The position numbers and the translations under genes are program-made. 64,000 nt of DNA from contig QKWM01000004.1 of assembly GCA_003248315.1 (NCBI GenBank), forward strand, positions 4,337,001 through 4,401,000, read 5' to 3'. The DNA comes from Streptomyces sp. SW4 (GTDB taxonomy: Bacteria; Actinomycetota; Actinomycetes; Streptomycetales; Streptomycetaceae). Positions 7,981 to 17,798 of the stretch are shown in pieces. Each line of letters starts with the position of its first letter. Position 1 is the stretch's first letter. Below the pieces are notes generated by a model. That model saw nothing but the letters and a program-made list of their open reading frames with translations, had not been told where the DNA came from and searched no databases.

Positions 7981-10165
7981 CACGGGACCGGCCGGCACCG
8001 GTGCCCTGCGGGCTCGACGCGGCGCGGGGCCGACGGCGCGAGCGGGGGTGGAGGGACTGGAGGGACGGAGGGGCTGGAGGGAGCGGAGGGGCCGGAGGGT
8101 CCGGTGCGTGTGGTGGGTCCGAAGGGCCTGAGACGGACCCGGGGCCGGTGCCTGCCGTGGGGCCGGCGTGTGCCGCGGGACCGGCCCCCGCCGTCGTGCC
8201 GGCGGGGCCCGCCGTGGGCCGCCGGTCGGACCGGGTGCGCGCCGGGGCCCCGCCCGCCGCCGTCAGGCCCGCCGGAACCGGCCGCTCCGGGCGGTGCGGG
8301 CGGTGCGGCCGCGACCGCCGGAGCCTCGACCGCACCCGTGCGCCCAGCGGCGTCAGAGCCCTCCGGTGGCCCGGCCGCAGGCGTCCCGCCGCCGCGCGCA
8401 GCGCCTCGTACGGGCCGCCCGGGAAGCGGCCCAGCAGGACGGCGAGGACCCCGATCAGGGCCGCCGCCACCCCGCCCCGCGCCCCGGCGTCCAGTCCCAC
8501 CAGCAGGGCCGCGCCGAGCAGGGCGCCCAGTGTGCTGTCGGCGCCGAGGACCACGACGGCGGCGAACCAGAGCAGGCCGCGGACGGGGTCGTACGCCGCC
8601 GGGTCGAAGGCGCGCAGCCCCATGCCGAGCATCCCGCCGCCGAGGGCGGCCAGCGCGGCCCCCGCGACGAACGCCAGCAGCTTCAGCGCCGGCACCGGGA
8701 CGCCCGCAGCCGACGCGCCCGCCTCGTGGTCCCGCATCGCCGCGAGCGCACGGCCGGTGCGGCCCCGGCGCAGAGCCGCCGTCACCAGCAGGGCGAGCAC
8801 GAGCAGGGCCAGTTCGAGCACGTAGTAGGCGCGGTCGTCGGCGAAGCCCGCCGGACGGCCGAGGGACAGACCGGCGGTGGCGTACGGCTGGGCGAAGACG
8901 AACCGGCTCACGCCGACGCCGACCGCGAACGTCGCCAGCGCCAGAGCGAGCCCGCGGCGGCCGATCGCCGGCCAGCCGGTCAGCAGACCCAGCGGCGCCA
9001 CCAGGACGACCGCGACCGCCAGCGCCGCCAGTTCCGGCAGCCGCGGCAGGCCCGGGGAGCGGCCCGCCGCCAGCAGCGCCGTGAAGAGCGCGCCCAGCCC
9101 CGCGTACGCGGCCTGGCCCAGGGAGATCTGGCCGCCCCGGCCGGTCACCACCACCAGGGACAGCAGCACCACGGCCAGCGCCGGCACCTGCACCGCCGTG
9201 TGCAGATCGGGGCCCGCGAAGCCGAGCGGCAGCAGGAAGAGCACGGCGGCGACGGCCCACGCGCCCGGCGGTGCCGGCACGCGCGCGGTGGCCGGACGCG
9301 GCAGCGCGTCGCGCGCGCCCACACCCGGCAGCACCAGGGCCGCGACGAGCAGCGCCACGACGAACAGGTTGGCCCCCAGCGCCTGCACCAACGGCTCGCC
9401 CCAGCCGGCCGGATGCAGCCGCGTCAGCTGGCTCTGCGCCACCCCGACGCCGAGGGCCACCACCACCGCCACCGGCAGGCTGCGCATCCGGGCGGCCACC
9501 GCGACCGCCACCACCTCCATCACCAGCAGCGGCAGCCCGTACGGGTCCAGCCGCACATGGGGCGCCAGCAGCACGCCCGTCAGACCCGCCGTGAACGCGC
9601 CGAACGCCCAGCCCGCCGCCGCGACCCGGTCCGCGTCGATGCCGGCGAGCACGGCGAGCCGCCGGTCGTCGACCACCGCCCGCAGCTCCCGCCCGAACCG
9701 GCCGTGCCGGGCCACCGCCCCGACCGCGGCGGCGAGCAGCAGCACCACCGCGAGCTGCGGCCAGGGCTCGCCCGGGAGCAGCTCGGGAGCGTCGTCCCGG
9801 GCGCCCTGGCCCCACACCAGCGCCGCGCCGCCCACCAGCAGCACGAACACGCCGAGGGAGGCCACCAGCGTCTGCGCCGGGTCACCGCCGAGCACCGACA
9901 GCGGACGGAACACGAACCGCTCCAGGACGAGGCCGATACCCGGTGCCAGCACCAGCAGCGTCAGCGCGGCGGCCGGCCACAGCGGCCAGCCCCACTCGAC
10001 CACGCACTGGCGCAGCGCGTACGCGCACACCATCGCGATCGCCCCGTGCGCGAAGTTGAGCACGCCGGTCGCCCGGTACGTGACGATCAGGCCGATGCCG
10101 GTGAGCGCGGCGGCGCTCCCGACCGCCAGCCCGGCCAGGGTGAGGTCGTACGTCAGCGACGTCAT
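7980..10165 (-). CDS. Fused LivH-LivM-type ABC permease with low-complexity tail, one frame break
   Basis: A single polypeptide of about 728 residues combines both membrane subunits of a branched-chain-amino-acid-type importer. Residues 1-290 are LivH-like (MTSLTYDLTLAGLAVGSAAALTGIGL..., RATGVLNFAHGAIAM, RYxLDPYGLP region). About 310-620 is LivM-like (GGQISLGQAAYAGLGALFTA, GRALAAMRDHEAGASAAGV). There are many membrane helices in each half. The last about 110 residues are Pro/Ala/Gly/Arg-rich. The tail frame must change once between about 8040 and 8200 to reach the TGA at 7980, which overlaps LivG. ATG 10165 overlaps the stop of the upstream small gene (ATGA). Confidence 0.85.
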
Positions 10166-10638
10166 CGGCCGGTGTCGCCGCCGGGCTCGCAGACCGGGCA
10201 CGGATCCAGCCCGCCGCGTGCGAGCAGGGCGGCGTCGGCCGGCACCGCCTCCGCCTTCCCGGCGACCAGCGGGCAGTCCGCGCGGTGGAACAGCGTGCCG
10301 CCCGGCACGGTGCGCAGCTCCCCGCTGACCGCGACCGGTGCCGCCGCCTGCCCGGAGGCGTCGACGTCCGCGGGCCCGGCCTCCACCAGCAGGCCGTACA
10401 GCTCCTCCACCCGCGCGGCGGCGACCGTGGCGCGGCCGTGGGCGAGCAGCACCGCACCGGCGACGATCAGGGCGGCGCCGGGCACGGTGCAGGAGGCCAG
10501 ATAGGGCAGCTGCCGTTCCGCGAACCGCTCGCCGGAGACGCCGTACCAGCCGAGGACACACAGCACGGCCCCCGCGGCGAGCGCGGCCCAGCCCGCCCAC
10601 AGGACGGGGTGCACGGTCCGCAGTCGGCCTGTCCGCAT
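10162..10638 (-). CDS. Small membrane protein with C-terminal cysteine motif
   Basis: 158 residues, intact. Two hydrophobic segments (VLWAGWAALAAGAVLCVLGW, and PGAALIVAGAVLLAHG) lie in the first 75 residues. A cytoplasmic or outer C-terminal domain follows, with HRADCPLVAGK and DPCPVCEPG, a possible Cys-rich metal or redox site reminiscent of short Ada-type C-x-L-V motifs. GGAGGGAGCC lies just before ATG 10638. It is translationally coupled (ATGA) to the fused permease and so opens the transporter operon. It could be an accessory subunit; the family is not recognised. Confidence 0.7.
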   Translation of the reverse strand: MRTGRLRTVHPVLWAGWAALAAGAVLCVLGWYGVSGERFAERQLPYLASCTVPGAALIVAGAVLLAHGRATVAAARVEELYGLLVEAGPADVDASGQAAAPVAVSGELRTVPGGTLFHRADCPLVAGKAEAVPADAALLARGGLDPCPVCEPGGDTGR

Positions 10639-10795
10639 CGCTGGCTCCCTCCGGCCGCCCCGGGGCGCCGCGGCACCGCGGCCCCTGTGTCCGATCTGTC
10701 CAAGCTCGCCGATGGCTTGCACTATGCCCTGAGGAAGCTGACCCTGAAAGCACCGGGCGCGGATGGCCCGGACCGACATCCGGTGGGTGAGCCAG

Positions 10796-11345
10796 ATGGT
10801 TCTCGGCAACTTCCCCGGGCGGGGAGAGCGGGACGGGGCACGGCGGTGGCCGCGGCCCTGCTCCTGGTCGTCGGCCCCGCCCTCGCGGCGTGCAGCGACG
10901 ACAGCGGCGGCGGAGGCGACAGCCCGCCCCGACCCCGACCGCCGAGCGGCCCACGACGAGCGCGCCGGCCAGCGCGCCCGCGGACCGCGCCGCGGCGGAG
11001 CGGGAGATCAAGGAGAACTGGCGGAAGTTCTTCGACCCGAAGACCTCTCTGGAGGACAAGCAGGCCCTGCTGGAGAACGGCGAGCGGATGGCGCCCGTGC
11101 TCCGGGCCTTCAGCGGTGACGAACGCGGCGGACAGGTCCAGGCCGAGGTGTCCCGGGTCCGGTTCACGTCGCCGACCGAGGCGGACGTGACGTACACCCT
11201 GAGCCTGAAGGGCGCCCCCGTGCTGCCCGACGCCTCCGGAACCGCCGTCGAGCAGGACGGCACCTGGAAGGTGTCCGCGAAGTCGCTGTGTGCGCTGGTG
11301 CAGATGAGCGGCAATGGGTCGGCCTCGCCGATTCCGGGTTGCTGA
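10796..11345 (+). CDS. Putative lipoprotein, two frame breaks
   Basis: Secreted lipoprotein of about 183 residues. After restoring one G in GACGGGGCACGG (about 10835) the signal peptide reads TAVAAALLLVVGPALAACSD with the lipobox Cys. A second break near 10922 joins a Pro/Thr/Ala linker. The mature part contains REIKENWRKFFDPKTSLEDK and a beta-rich domain (VSRVRFTSPTEADVTYTLSL, EQDGTWKVSAKSLCALV), the shape of small NTF2-like or low-molecular-weight-antigen lipoproteins. Its stop overlaps the start of the binding-protein gene by 32 nt, suggesting a joint function with the transporter. ATG 10763 is an alternative start. Confidence 0.72.
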
Positions 11346-12612
11346 GGCCGTCGGCGCGGTCCTGCTGCTCGCCCTGAGCGCGGCCTGCGGCAGCCGCCTG
11401 CCGGAGAGCGACTTCACCCGCGACGACCGCTCGTCCGCGCCCGGCCGCACCGGCGCCGGGCCGGTCCGCGTCGGTATCGTCACCAGCGCCACCAGTCCGG
11501 TGGGCGGCGACGCGTTCACCGGGCCCCGCGACGGCGCGCAGGCGTACTTCGACCGGCTCAACGCGCGCGGCGGCATCGACGGCCGCCGCGTCGAGGTGCA
11601 CCGGTGCGACGACGGCGGCAGCGGCGTCGGCAACCAGGAGTGCGTGCACAAGCTGGTGGACGAACAGAAGGTGGTCGCGCTGGTCGCCACCACCGCCCTC
11701 GACTACGCCGGGGCCTCCCGCGTCTCCCACGCGCGCGTGCCCGACATCGGCGGCCAGCCCATCGGCCCCGCCTACGACACCTGGCCTCACCTGTACGGCA
11801 TCTACGGCAGCCTGGCGCCGCGCGAGGGCACGCCCGGCTGGGACGGCAAGCTGTACGGCGGCACCGAGGTCTACCGCTACTTCAAACGCGAGCACGGCGC
11901 CCGCTCCGCCGCCGTCGTCTCCTACAACCAGTCCGCGTCCGCCGCCTACGCCCGGCTCGTCGAGCGCGGGCTGCGCGCCGAGGGCTACGAGGTGGTCACC
12001 GAGCAGATCGACTTCGCGCTGCCCAACTTCCGGGCCGTCGCCGCCGACCTGAAGGAACAGGGCGTCGACCTGGTCTTCGACGCCATCGACGCGCATGGCA
12101 ACGCGCGGCTCTGCGAGGCCCTGGACCAGGCCGGCGCCGACCTCCTCGCCAAGGTCACCAACGTGCAGAACTGGACCTCCGCCGTCGCCGAGGACTACGC
12201 GGACGCCCCGCGCTGCCGCAACGCCCTGTGGGCGACCGGGGCGAGCCGCAACCTCGACGACACCGGGCACCCGGCGGTGCGGGAGTTCCGGGAGGCCACC
12301 GAGGACCTCGAGACGCACAGCCAGTGGCAGCTGGAGGGCTGGGCCGCCGCCCGCTGGTTCACCGACGCGGCCCGCTCCTGCGCCGCGGAGGGCATCACGC
12401 GCGCGTGCGTCGACGCCTACATGGACCGCAGCGACGGCTACACCGCCGGAGGGCTGCTGCTGCCCGTGGAGTTCGCCCGGCTGCCCGAGCCGCCCGAGCA
12501 CCGCCGCGCCTGTCTGTCGGTGGCCCGCTGGCAGGACGGGCGGGGCTGGGTCGCCCAGGGCGACATGAACCGCACCTGCTTCGACGTCCCGATGCTCGCC
12601 TACGACCCGTGA
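11314..12612 (+). CDS. ABC transporter substrate-binding lipoprotein, LivJ/LivK-like
   Basis: Periplasmic-binding-fold type I receptor, 432 residues, intact. A basic start (MGRPRRFR) is followed by the hydrophobic VGAVLLLALSAAC with lipobox LSAAC. The mature protein carries VRVGIVTSATSPVGGDAF, NARGGIDGRRVEVHRCDDGG and FDAIDAHGNARLCEAL, typical of receptors for branched-chain amino acids and similar solutes. It has paired cysteines that could form surface disulfides. It is divergent from the operon encoding the fused permease and two ATPases, so it is the likely receptor for that transporter. The ligand cannot be deduced. Confidence 0.88.
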   Translation: MGRPRRFRVAEAVGAVLLLALSAACGSRLPESDFTRDDRSSAPGRTGAGPVRVGIVTSATSPVGGDAFTGPRDGAQAYFDRLNARGGIDGRRVEVHRCDDGGSGVGNQECVHKLVDEQKVVALVATTALDYAGASRVSHARVPDIGGQPIGPAYDTWPHLYGIYGSLAPREGTPGWDGKLYGGTEVYRYFKREHGARSAAVVSYNQSASAAYARLVERGLRAEGYEVVTEQIDFALPNFRAVAADLKEQGVDLVFDAIDAHGNARLCEALDQAGADLLAKVTNVQNWTSAVAEDYADAPRCRNALWATGASRNLDDTGHPAVREFREATEDLETHSQWQLEGWAAARWFTDAARSCAAEGITRACVDAYMDRSDGYTAGGLLLPVEFARLPEPPEHRRACLSVARWQDGRGWVAQGDMNRTCFDVPMLAYDP

Positions 12613-12737
12613 CCCGGCCCGGGACGCCGGGACACCCCTGGGCACCGTGACCGCATCGCAACCACCATGAAGGCAACCAGAAGACCGCGTTCCGGGTCTC
12701 ACCGGACGACGAACGCCCCAGGGAGGAACCGCACCGC

Positions 12738-13547
12738 ATGACGCCGCCGGCCCGGCAGGCCGCACCGCTGCGCGCCGACTGCATCGCCGACTCCGCGGGC
12801 GGGCTGACCTTCGACGTCGCCGCGCCCGGCGAGAGCGGCGTGGCGCACCTGCTGCTGCGCAGCCGCGACGGCGACGACGAGGTCGGCCTGCCGCTGGCCC
12901 CCGCCGCGGAGGGCCGGCTGCGGGCCGCCCTGCCCAGCAGCGTGGCCCTGCCCGAGGGCCGCTGGGACGCCTACGCGCACCTGGCCGACGACGAGCCGCG
13001 CCGCCTCGTGCCGGGCGTCACCGACCTGCGGTCCCTCGCCGCCCGCACCCCCGGCGGCCTCCTCGGCCACGTCGCCGTCCGCATCCCCTACGCCACCCGG
13101 CAGGGCAACCTCACCGTCCGCAGCTGGCTGCGCGCCCCGCACGCCGAGGTCGCCGACCTGCGGACGGACGACACCGGCCTGACCGTGCGCGGCCGCCTCT
13201 ACGGCACCCAGCTCGCCCCGGGCGCCCATGCCGAGCTGCGCGTCCGGGCGGGCACCGGCGCGGACGGCACGCTGCGGGTCGGGGTGGGCGCGGACCGCAC
13301 GGAGTTCCGCTGCGACGTGGACTACGGCGAGCTGGCGCCGGGTGTGTGGGACCTGTGGCTCAGGCCGGCCGGCGTCGGGGGGCCGCGCGTACGGGTCGCG
13401 CGGCTGCTGGACGACGTCGCCGACAAGCAGCCGGTGTTCACCTTCCCCGCGGCCCGCGTGAAGACCCCGGCCGGCCCGGTGGAGGCCGTGCCGTACTACA
13501 CGCGGGACAACGACCTGTCCGTCTCCGTCACGGAACCGGCCGCCTGA
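12738..13547 (+). CDS. Hypothetical protein, probably beta-sandwich, 269 aa
   Basis: Intact frame. ATG 12738 has AGGGAGGA 10-11 nt upstream. The sequence alternates short hydrophobic strands (GVAHLLLRSRDGDDEVGLPL, VRIPYATRQGNLTVRSWLR, GLTVRGRLYGTQLAPGAHAEL, GVWDLWLRP) as in two related beta-sandwich domains. It has no signal peptide or membrane helix and ends in NDLSVSVTEPAA. Similar beta domains are attached to surface-sugar transferases in actinobacteria, which is only an impression here. Its stop codon sits inside a duplicated 15-bp unit. Confidence 0.65.
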   Translation: MTPPARQAAPLRADCIADSAGGLTFDVAAPGESGVAHLLLRSRDGDDEVGLPLAPAAEGRLRAALPSSVALPEGRWDAYAHLADDEPRRLVPGVTDLRSLAARTPGGLLGHVAVRIPYATRQGNLTVRSWLRAPHAEVADLRTDDTGLTVRGRLYGTQLAPGAHAELRVRAGTGADGTLRVGVGADRTEFRCDVDYGELAPGVWDLWLRPAGVGGPRVRVARLLDDVADKQPVFTFPAARVKTPAGPVEAVPYYTRDNDLSVSVTEPAA

Positions 13548-13567
13548 GCAGAAACCGGCCGCCTGAG
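13534..13567. repeat. Direct duplication spanning a stop codon
   Basis: AACCGGCCGCCTGAG occurs at 13534-13548 and again at 13553-13567, a period of 19 bp. The first copy contains the TGA that ends the preceding gene. A degenerate CGGACCGCCC-type repeat continues to about 13650. Confidence 0.8.
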
Positions 13568-13697
13568 GAGGAGCCGGCCCGTCCCAGCCGGACCGCCCGA
13601 GCGCGGACCGCCCTGGGCCGGGACGGCCGGCCGAGCCCGGACCGCCCGCCTCGCATCGCGGACAGAAGCTGTCCGCTACCGCTGGCAGACTCAGCGC

Positions 13698-14678
13698 ATG
13701 CTCGAGACCTCGGCACGACTCCTGCGGCTGCTCTCCCTCCTCCAGGCCCACCGCGAGTGGTCCGGCAACGATCTGGCCGAACGTCTAGGCGTCTCACCGC
13801 GGACCGTCCGCCGGGACGTGGACCGGCTGCGCGAGCTGGGTTACCCGGTCAACGCCAGCCCCGGCACCGGCGGCGGCTACCAGCTGGGCGCGGGCGCCGA
13901 GCTGCCGCCGCTGCTGCTGGACGACGACGAGGCCGTCGCGGTCGCCGTCGGGCTGCGCACGGCCGCCGGACAGGGCATCGAGGGCATCGGGGAGACCTCG
14001 GTGCGGGCCCTGGCCAAGCTGGAGCAGGTGCTGCCGCACCGGCTGCGGCGCCGGATCGGCGCGCTCAACGCGTTCACGGTGCCGATGCTGCGCGGGCCCC
14101 GCTCCGGCGTCGTGGACCCGGCCGTCCTCACCGAACTCGCCCACCTGTGCCGGGACGCGGAGCGGCTGCGGTTCGCCTACCGCGGGCACGACGGAACCGA
14201 GTCCCGGCGCACGGTGGAGCCGTACCGCCTGGTGTGCAGCGAGCACCGCTGGTACCTCGTCGCCTTCGACCTCGACCGCGCGGACTGGCGCACCTTCCGG
14301 GTGGACCGCATCACGCCCAGGCCGCCGCACGGCCCCCGCTTCACCCCGCGTGAGCCGCCCGCCGAGGACCTGGCGGCCTACGTGTCCCAGGGCGTCTCCA
14401 CGCGTGTCTACGCCGAGCACGCCCTGGTCCGGCTGCTGGTGCCGCTGGAGGAGGCGGCTCAGGGCGTCTCGCCCTCCGCGGGCGTGCTGGAGGCCGAGGG
14501 GCCGGACAGCTGCCGCCTGCGCACCGGCGCCGCCGGCCTGGACGTCATGGTCCTGCACCTGATGATGCTCGGTTTCGAGTTCGAGGTGCTGGAGCCGGCC
14601 GAGCTGACCGGGGCCCTGCGGGACGCCCGCGACCGGCTCTCCCGCGCGCTGGCCCGCTCGGAGCGGCCGGCGACCTGA
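13698..14678 (+). CDS. WYL-domain transcriptional regulator
   Basis: 326 residues, intact. The N-terminal helix-turn-helix of the HTH_11/DeoR type (LSLLQAHREWSGNDLAERLGVSPRTVRRDVDRL in outline) is followed by a winged segment GYPVNASPGTGGGYQLG. The WYL domain is near residues 140-220, with EPYRLVCSEHRWYLVAFDLDR and the following WRTFRVDRI. The WYL C-terminal extension completes it. Such proteins usually sense a small ligand or nucleic acid and often control DNA-damage, defence or metabolic genes. ATG 13698 has no ribosome site and GCAGACT lies just upstream, so the mRNA may be leaderless. The target is unknown. Confidence 0.9.
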   Translation: MLETSARLLRLLSLLQAHREWSGNDLAERLGVSPRTVRRDVDRLRELGYPVNASPGTGGGYQLGAGAELPPLLLDDDEAVAVAVGLRTAAGQGIEGIGETSVRALAKLEQVLPHRLRRRIGALNAFTVPMLRGPRSGVVDPAVLTELAHLCRDAERLRFAYRGHDGTESRRTVEPYRLVCSEHRWYLVAFDLDRADWRTFRVDRITPRPPHGPRFTPREPPAEDLAAYVSQGVSTRVYAEHALVRLLVPLEEAAQGVSPSAGVLEAEGPDSCRLRTGAAGLDVMVLHLMMLGFEFEVLEPAELTGALRDARDRLSRALARSERPAT

Positions 14679-15010
14679 GCGGCATGCGGATCCTGCGGAG
14701 AACATATGAATGCCGTGTGAATGCCTCTTGGGCCGGAACCTTTGTTCGGGAGCCGCGGATAAAGCCGTCCGCGGCCTTTCGGACGGCCCGGTCGGCCGTC
14801 CCCGGGAAAGGCGGCCGGAGGGTGCGGGAATTCCTCGGCATTGCCCGGCGGACGGGTCCGGAAGTCGCGCGGAACCGCCCGTCCGTGTGACGGAGTTCGA
14901 CAAAAACGCCGGTCGTGTGTCTGTGACAGAAGTGTGACGCGAGGGGCGCCCGGGCCGACTGTTACGGGCCCGGGCTTCCCCGGCCGCACCGCAGCGCATA
15001 GCGTGGCGGC
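14679..15010. promoter_or_regulatory. Intergenic region with terminator-like hairpin
   Basis: GCCGTCCG (14764-14771) and CGGACGGC (14780-14787) form an 8-bp stem with loop CGGCCTTT, 85 nt after the WYL gene, a plausible terminator. The rest holds the upstream region of the I78 inhibitor gene. Short ORFs here lack Streptomyces codon bias and I do not call them. Confidence 0.5.
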
Positions 15011-15225
15011 ATGGCGCCGATTCCGACACCCTCATCCGAACCCCAGGACAGCCCGGACGCATACGTCGGCCTCGCGTCCGACGCGGCCGAACGGCTCGCG
15101 CGCGAGCGGGGCTGGTCGACGGTCCGGGCCCTGCCGCCGGGGCGATCATCACCATGGAGTACCGCGTGGGCCGGCTGAACTTCGAGGTGAAGGACGGCCG
15201 CGTGGCCCGCGCCTGGAAGGGCTGA
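15011..15225 (+). CDS. Small I78-type protease inhibitor-like protein, one frame break
   Basis: About 71 residues after restoring one G at 15141 (CCGCCGGGGCGATC). The core GWSTVRALPPGAIITMEYR and RLNFEVKDGRVARAW fits the peptidase-inhibitor I78 family (potato-inhibitor-I-like fold, including a fungal elastase inhibitor). No signal peptide is seen, so it may be cytosolic or leave by another route. The gene is followed 7 nt later by a strong terminator. The frame break is of the same type as elsewhere, so I regard the gene as intact. Family membership is moderately sure; the target protease is unknown, though two streptogrisins lie 9-11 kb away. Confidence 0.75.
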
Positions 15226-15232
15226 CACGGCG

Positions 15233-15269
15233 ACGGCCCCGGCCTCCCTCGACGGGAGGCCGGGGCCGT
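15233..15269. terminator. Strong GC hairpin terminator
   Basis: A perfect 16-bp stem, ACGGCCCCGGCCTCCC paired with GGGAGGCCGGGGCCGT around a 5-nt loop, beginning 7 nt after the inhibitor stop codon. Confidence 0.88.
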
Positions 15270-15318
15270 GGTGTGCGCGGGGCGGGCTGTGCGTACCGGG
15301 CCCGTCGCGGTTCCGGCC

Positions 15319-15366
15319 GGCCCGTGGTCCGGACGGGCCGTGGTCCGGACCGGCCGTGGGCTAGCC
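15319..15366. repeat. Three tandem 16-bp repeats ending on a stop codon
   Basis: GGCCCGTGGTCCGGAC, then GGGCCGTGGTCCGGAC, then the diverged CGGCCGTGGGCTAGCC. The TAG stop of the PAP2 gene, on the minus strand at 15361-15363, lies in the third copy. Confidence 0.7.
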
Positions 15367-16385
15367 GGTCGTGCCCTGCCGGGCGGTGGAGGCCGGCCCT
15401 CGCGGATGGCGTTCCGTGTGCGGCGGGTGGTGCGGGCGGCGGCTGCCGGCCGGGGTGACGGGCGTGCGCTCCGCCCGCGTCGTGTGCGGCCCCGGAGCCA
15501 GGTACGCCGGCGTCCGGGAGCGGGCCGCCGAGACGGTCTCGCAGGCCGGGGCGTCCGCCCGGTCGGCGGCCGGCGGCACGAGCACCACCGGGGCGCCGAG
15601 CGGCCGGCGCGCCGTCCCCGACCCGCGCAGGCGGGCGAACCAGCGGTCGCGCAGGGCCAGGATCCAGGACTCGCAGCGGGCGATCAGGGGCTCGAACCAC
15701 GGCAGCGCCAGCAGGATCAGCAGCCCCGCGGCCCAGCCGAGCAGCACGTCGCTCAGCCAGTGCGTACCGATGTAGACCGTGGACATCCCGACGCCCAGCG
15801 AGACGACCGCGGAGAGGGCGGACAGCCAGCGGCGGGCCCGGGAGTGGAGGCCAGATAGGCCAGGATGCCCCAGGTCACCACGGCGTTGGCGGTGTGACCG
15901 CTCGGAAATATATCGCCGCCGGCCCACATCTCGTTCGAGCCGATCGTGGTCGCGTAGTGGGGGCCGAGACGGCCCATGCCGATCTTGGCGGCTCCGACGG
16001 TGACGTTCAGCAGCAGCAGCGAGACGGCGAGCGCGAGCAGCGGCCGCAGCGTGTGCTGGCGCCAGGAGCGCCACCCCAGCCAGGCCGCGACCATCACGGC
16101 GGTGGGGCCGCGCTGGCCCAGCACCACGTAGTAGTCGACGAACGCGTGGATCTCCGGCCACTGCTGGTACGGCCGGAAGAACATGACCTGCCAGTCGAGC
16201 CGGACGAGCCAGGAGGTGATCAGGACGGCCCACACGATGGCCACGTAGAAGGCGAGCGTGCCCGCCAGCAACGCAATCCTGTGCCGGCTCATCTTCGGCA
16301 CATCGAGCAGGACCGGGCGTTCGGGTTCCCGGTCCAGTCTCGCGAACACCCGGTCCAGTCGGGTGAGCTTCCGTTCGGTACGCAC
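15361..16385 (-). CDS. PAP2-family membrane phosphatase, one frame break
   Basis: Lipid phosphate phosphatase-like enzyme of about 342 residues with about six membrane helices (ALLAGTLAFYVAIVWAVLI, AVMVAAWLGW, LLALAVSLLLLNVTVG). The active-site signature is present: KIGMGRLGP (K-x6-RP-like, with Leu-Gly after Arg), then PSGHTA, then STVYIGTHWLSDVLLG, which supplies the second catalytic His and Asp. The frame break near 15851 (GGGAGTGG context) separates the PSGH half from the C-terminal half. GTG 16385 was preferred because upstream residues are not conserved-looking; it may be leaderless. The C-terminal about 90 residues are Arg/Pro/Thr-rich. The substrate may be undecaprenyl diphosphate or phosphatidate. 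Confidence 0.85.
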
Positions 16386-16633
16386 CCAATCGACGTTACA
16401 GCCGGTGAGGAGGGAACCCCGACGAATCAACGGCTTTGTGATGACGATGTGATGTGGGATTCCTCTCAGGGGAGCAGCCCATTTCCGGGATTCCCTAATC
16501 ATGCCGGCCGCGGCCTGCATTTATTCTGATCATTCCGGGTGACGGGTTTATCGGTCCTTATGAATTCGTTCACCGAATGCTGGTACGGAATTCTCCTGCC
16601 GCTCACCGCCGGTGTCCGCCGGGTGCCGTCAGG

Positions 16634-17798
16634 TCACGGCGGGCCGGAACCGTTCAGCCAGAAGGCGCCGTACAGCGCCGACACCACCGCGGCTCCCCCA
16701 GCACCAGCGCCGGCCCGGGCGTGCGCCGCCGGGCCAGGGCCACGGCGAGCGGCAGCAGCAGCGGGAAGGCCGGCAGCAGCAGGCGGGGCTTGGAACCGAA
16801 GTAGCTCGAGGCGCACAGCGCCAGCGCCGTGACGACCCCCGCGTACACCAGCAGCGCGAGCGGCTGGCGCTGCCGTACGCAGACGACGTACGCCCACACC
16901 ACCAGGCCGACGCCCGCCACGAGCCCCGCCCCCGCGAGGGCGGAGGGGAACGAGGTGAACTTCTCGGCGACGAAGCGGGCGAAGGCGTACCCGCCGTCGA
17001 ACCCGTTGCGCCAGCCCGCCTGCACGTCGAGGTAGCCGAGCGGACCGCGGCCCGTGCGGTGCCCGACCCACAGCACGTACCCGGCGGCCCCCAGCGGCGC
17101 GAGCAGCATCCCGGCGGCGCGCCGTCCGCGTGCGCCGCGCGTGGCGCCGGCCCCGCGCGCTCGCGCAGGAACGCCGCGGTCCCGGCCGCCCACACCGCCG
17201 CCACCACCGCGAGACCCACCGGCCGGGTCAGCCCCGCCAGCAGGGCCAGGACCCCCGCGGTCACCCAGCGGCCGGTGAGGACCGCGTACAGCGCCCAGGC
17301 GGCCAGCGCCGTGAACAGCGACTCGCTGTACGCCATCGACTGCACGATCCCGACCGGCAGGACCGCCCACAGCAGCACGGCGCACACCCCCGCGCGTGCG
17401 CCGTACACGTGCTCCGCCACCGCGAAGATCCCCCACGCGGCGGCCAGCGAGGAGAGCAGCGCCACGACGAAGCCGGCGTCGGCGTACGACAGCGGCGACA
17501 CCGCCGCGCCCAGCCGCTCCAGCCAGGGCAGCAGCGGGAAGAACGCGAGGTTGGAGTGGACGTCGCCGTTCGGCAGCCGGACCTCGTAGCCGTAGCCCAG
17601 CTCGGCCACCCTCGTGTACCAGAGCGCGTCCCAGCGGGCGGTCAGCAGCGTGTACGCGCTCTTGTCGCGCGCCGCGCTCCACAGGGCCAGGGCGACCAGG
17701 CCCAGGGCGCGTACGGCCGCGTAGCCCAGCAGCGCCGGGGCGGCCCGGCGCAGGGCCGAGGGGCGGCCGGCCGTCGTCCGCGTGTCAAGATCGGTCAC
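16634..17798 (-). CDS. PIG-V-type mannosyltransferase-like membrane protein, two frame breaks
   Basis: About 388 residues with around eight to ten membrane helices. Motifs of the GPI-mannosyltransferase II (PIG-V) family are visible: RWDALWYTRVAELGYGYE near residue 55, NLAFFPLLPWLERL, QSMAYSESLFTALAAWALY and AGLTRPVGLA. These enzymes use polyprenyl-phosphate sugars at the outer side of the membrane, and bacterial members probably decorate surface glycans. Breaks near 17125 and 16695 lie in G runs. The GTG start at 17798 gives the short N-terminus TDLDTRTTAGRPSALRRA before the first helix. The next gene upstream is divergent. The acceptor is unknown. Confidence 0.8.

Noticed and set aside
7094..11314. 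A 1406-codon open frame on the minus strand
   Set aside because: It is the fused permease frame extended into neighbouring genes on both sides. High GC removes stop codons, and only the 10165-8100 part carries family motifs.
14684..14937. Small plus-strand frames between the WYL gene and the I78 inhibitor
   Set aside because: Third-position composition is not coding-like, there are no good ribosome sites, and a hairpin lies within them.
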